In this document: one piece after another, positions 5,589 to 6,866 of the stretch
Numbering within the stretch: position 1 is the first letter of the stretch
Layout of the letters: each line of letters starts with the position of its first letter
Source: Pseudomonadota bacterium
GTDB taxonomy: Bacteria; Pseudomonadota; Gammaproteobacteria; Pseudomonadales; UBA5518
NCBI GenBank assembly: GCA_022705125.1
Contig: JAKJFB010000157.1
Span: 1 to 6,866, forward strand
Direction: 5' to 3'
Length of the DNA: 6,866 bases
Program-made: the position numbers and the translations under genes
The notes under the pieces: generated by a model
The model's database searches: none
What the model saw: only the letters and a program-made list of their open reading frames with translations
Told to the model about the DNA's origin: nothing

Positions 5589-5619
5589 CGGGCGCAACCA
5601 ACGCAGGAGACGATTTGCC

Positions 5620-6039
5620 ATGCCCAGCATTTTTACCCGCATCATCGACGGCGAGCTGCCCGGCCATTTCGTGTGGAAGGACGACCAGGCCGTCGCCTTC
5701 ATGACCATCCAGCCCATACGCCCCGGCCACCTGCTGGTGATCCCGCGTGCCGAGGTCGACCACTGGGACGCCCTGCCTGAGGCCACGAGCATGCACCTGA
5801 TGCGGGTGTCGCAACGCATTGCCCGTGCGCTGAAGGATGTCTACTCGCCGCTGCGCGTGGGCCTCATGATCGCGGGCCTCGAGGTGCCGCACACTCATCT
5901 GCACCTGCTGCCCATCGACGAGATGGGCGATATGTCGTTCATGAAGGCGCACGCCGCCGATGCCGCATCGCTGGCGGCCGAGGCGCAGAAGATACGCGCG
6001 GCCTTGCGCGCACACGGACAACTCGAAGCGGATTTCTGA
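5620..6039 (+). CDS. HIT-family (histidine triad) nucleotide hydrolase
   Basis: Cytosolic protein of 139 residues, typical length for HIT/HINT proteins, which hydrolyse nucleoside phosphoramidates, adenylylated lysine or dinucleoside polyphosphates. The start SIFTRIIDGELPGHFVW is the usual HINT opening with Ser in place of the CIFC metal-binding cysteines. PIRPGHLLVIPR is at about 32-43. The triad HTHLHLL is at 91-97, with His91, His93 and His95; His93 is the expected nucleophile. VGLMIAGLEVPHTHLH has a hydrophobic run where HINT proteins often have NxGxxAGQ, and the C-terminus lacks the usual W motif, so the exact substrate class is uncertain. The ATG at 5620 is fixed by homology and an AGGAGA site nine bases upstream. 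It is monocistronic, converging on the DNA glycosylase gene. Confidence 0.94.
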   Translation: MPSIFTRIIDGELPGHFVWKDDQAVAFMTIQPIRPGHLLVIPRAEVDHWDALPEATSMHLMRVSQRIARALKDVYSPLRVGLMIAGLEVPHTHLHLLPIDEMGDMSFMKAHAADAASLAAEAQKIRAALRAHGQLEADF

Positions 6040-6046
6040 GAAACAC

Positions 6047-6091
6047 ATGTCCGCATGCATGCGGACATTGTCCGGATGAATCCGGACCTAC
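6047..6091. repeat. REP-like double palindrome with GTAG head
   Basis: Two tandem 21-bp units (6048-6068 and 6069-6089, 17 of 21 identical) each form a hairpin. The first is a perfect 22-bp palindrome at 6047-6068 with arms ATGTCCGCATG and CATGCGGACAT. The second is GTCCGGAT-GA-ATCCGGAC at 6070-6087. The units differ by a C/G pair flipped to G/C within the stem, so pairing is kept. Read on the minus strand, the tetranucleotide GTAG (6091-6088) stands directly before the second stem, as in the GTAG-headed REP elements mobilised by RAYT transposases. It fills the whole gap between the convergent HIT and glycosylase genes and could end or stabilise both transcripts; no T-tract is present. Confidence 0.6.
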
Positions 6092-6600
6092 GTGCGCAGC
6101 GCCGCGCTCACCGCGCGCCACGCCGCGAGCTTGCGCTCACGCGACCACGAGGCGTTGGCCGGGCTGCTCGAGGGCAGACGCGCGAAGCACAGCCGCGGAT
6201 GGTCGCGAGTTACCGCGTTGCCCAGGTGGCGGCGGAACAGCTGCTGCGCGGCGCCGCCGTTGAAGAACACGTGCGTGATGCCGGGATGGTCCCGCAGGAA
6301 GCCGCCCACGTCGTTGGCCTCGACCGATTCGCCCTCGATCGCGGCATCCAGGCTGCCACGGCGCCGGCAGCGGTGAACCACGTCCCACAGCGCGATACGG
6401 TGCCCGAGCAGCAGGCGCCGCTTGGCGGCGACGTCAATGGGCACAGGACAGTCGAGCACCCCGGCCAGCAGCCACCAGAAGACGTTGGCCGGATGCGCGT
6501 AGTAGAAGTCCTGGGCCAGCGAGGCCTCGCTCGGCATCGATCCGAGGATCAGCACGCGCGCATCGCGGCGCGCCACCGGCGGAAAGCCGCTCAGCAACAC
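6088..6600 (-). CDS. Hypoxanthine-DNA glycosylase (UDG superfamily, family 6 HDG)
   Basis: Cytosolic repair enzyme of 170 residues that removes hypoxanthine (deaminated adenine) from DNA. Motifs in order: SGFPPVARRDARVLILGSMP (the LGSMPSEASL part at 19-28), YYAHPANVFWW at 33-43 where Asn39 is the likely catalytic residue, ALWDVVHRC at 70-78, FFNGGAA about 112-118, and LPSSSPANA at 142-150. LGSMP, HPxNxFW and LPSxSPANA are the marks of HDG and tell it from Mug (family 2) and the 4Fe-4S uracil glycosylases. The start is GTG at 6600, two bases after the upstream stop, with GGAG 11 bases before; the next codon TTG is a fair alternative. Longer in-frame starts lack homology. The TAG stop is part of a REP-like GTAG. 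It is probably co-transcribed with the gene upstream. Confidence 0.92.
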   Translation of the reverse strand: MLLSGFPPVARRDARVLILGSMPSEASLAQDFYYAHPANVFWWLLAGVLDCPVPIDVAAKRRLLLGHRIALWDVVHRCRRRGSLDAAIEGESVEANDVGGFLRDHPGITHVFFNGGAAQQLFRRHLGNAVTRDHPRLCFARLPSSSPANASWSRERKLAAWRAVSAALRT

Positions 6601-6602
6601 GC

Positions 6603-6866
6603 TCAGCCGGTCTCCACGGCAGGCCCGGGATATACCGGCGCGCGGCGCATCGCGAACGGCAGCGTCACGCGCGTGCGCGCGACGTCGATGCAGTCCGCCG
6701 CGGCATATGAGAACAGCGCCGCGATCGGTGCGCCGCAGCACTCGCGGTAGATCGCATCCAGCAGCGCCGCGAGCTCCGCGGCGTCCACCAGCCCGAGTGC
6801 GAGCCCGGCCTCGGCGATGCCCTCGGCCTTGAAGCGCAGCGCCGGCGGCGCATCGTCGCCCGCGGC
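6603..6866 (-). CDS. Unrecognised protein, C-terminal 87 residues (cut by window edge)
   Basis: The frame is open from the window's right end to TGA at 6605-6603. What can be seen: an amphipathic helical part (FKAEGIAEAGLALGLVDAAE, continuing AALLDAIYRECCG), then a PIAALFSYAAADC segment, then VTLPFAMRRAPVYPG and a short acidic end. The codon pattern (GC-rich third positions, sensible hydrophobic/charged alternation) fits real coding. I do not recognise the family. A GTG at 6788 is in frame but the open frame continues upstream of it through the edge, so the true start is most likely outside. It sits two bases before the glycosylase start, which suggests one operon. Confidence 0.7.
   Translation of the reverse strand, partial: AAGDDAPPALRFKAEGIAEAGLALGLVDAAELAALLDAIYRECCGAPIAALFSYAAADCIDVARTRVTLPFAMRRAPVYPGPAVETG

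Noticed and set aside
5578..6060. A 160-codon minus-strand frame opposite the HIT gene
   Set aside because: Exact shadow of the HIT gene, His/Arg-rich, with no ribosome site and covering the HIT promoter.
6601..6741. N-terminal extension of the DNA glycosylase
   Set aside because: The 47 extra residues overlap the upstream gene out of frame and lack similarity to HDG, whose N-terminus begins near SGFPPV.
1..6866. CRISPR array, phage or integrated element using the tRNA genes as attachment site
   Set aside because: No spaced direct repeats, integrase, transposase or duplicated tRNA 3' end is visible. All genes fit a core chromosome.

Overview
The window is ordinary chromosomal sequence from a high-GC (roughly two-thirds G+C by eye) Gram-negative proteobacterium. 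I favour a gammaproteobacterium near the Xanthomonadales/Nevskiales-type lineages, but this is inference. It rests on a lipoprotein with a canonical lipobox, an inner-membrane DUF502 protein, CCA-encoding tRNA genes, a YebR-type methionine sulfoxide reductase and a GTAG-headed REP-like palindrome. I see no phage, transposase, plasmid, CRISPR or obvious defence genes.

Layout, left to right. Positions 1-138 are a short leader with a possible leftward promoter. A DUF2242-type lipoprotein with a very long Pro/Ala/Glu tail runs rightward (139-1161). It converges on a leftward tRNA pair, tRNA-Pro(TGG) then tRNA-His(GTG), driven by a recognisable promoter at 1467-1495. Next comes a rightward folD of a diverged subtype (1598-2443), tail to tail with a leftward secreted SIMPL/DUF541 protein (2463-3161). 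A divergent control region (3162-3307) separates the SIMPL gene from a rightward two-gene unit: a small FmdB-like zinc-ribbon protein and a class II (SIRT4-like) sirtuin, joined by a 4-base GTGA overlap. The sirtuin overlaps, tail to tail by 67 bp, a leftward unit of a DUF502 membrane protein and a free methionine-(R)-sulfoxide reductase, which are also joined by a GTGA overlap. A second divergent promoter region (about 5507-5619) leads to a rightward HIT-family hydrolase (5620-6039). Between it and the leftward hypoxanthine-DNA glycosylase (6088-6600) sit two tandem, related palindromes. The last gene is the C-terminal end of an unrecognised protein, cut by the window edge, which directly precedes the glycosylase.

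Functionally this is housekeeping: one-carbon metabolism (FolD), translation (tRNAs), NAD-dependent deacylation (sirtuin), repair of oxidised free methionine (fRMsr), repair of deaminated bases (HDG) and nucleotide hydrolysis (HIT). Damage repair recurs but I see no proof of a single pathway. No clearly new system is visible. The most interesting points are the REP-like double hairpin that supplies the glycosylase stop codon, the two translationally coupled gene pairs that overlap each other's tails, the incomplete metal ligand set of the zinc-ribbon protein, and the diverged FolD. Three genes (sirtuin, fRMsr, HDG) are best read with GTG starts.
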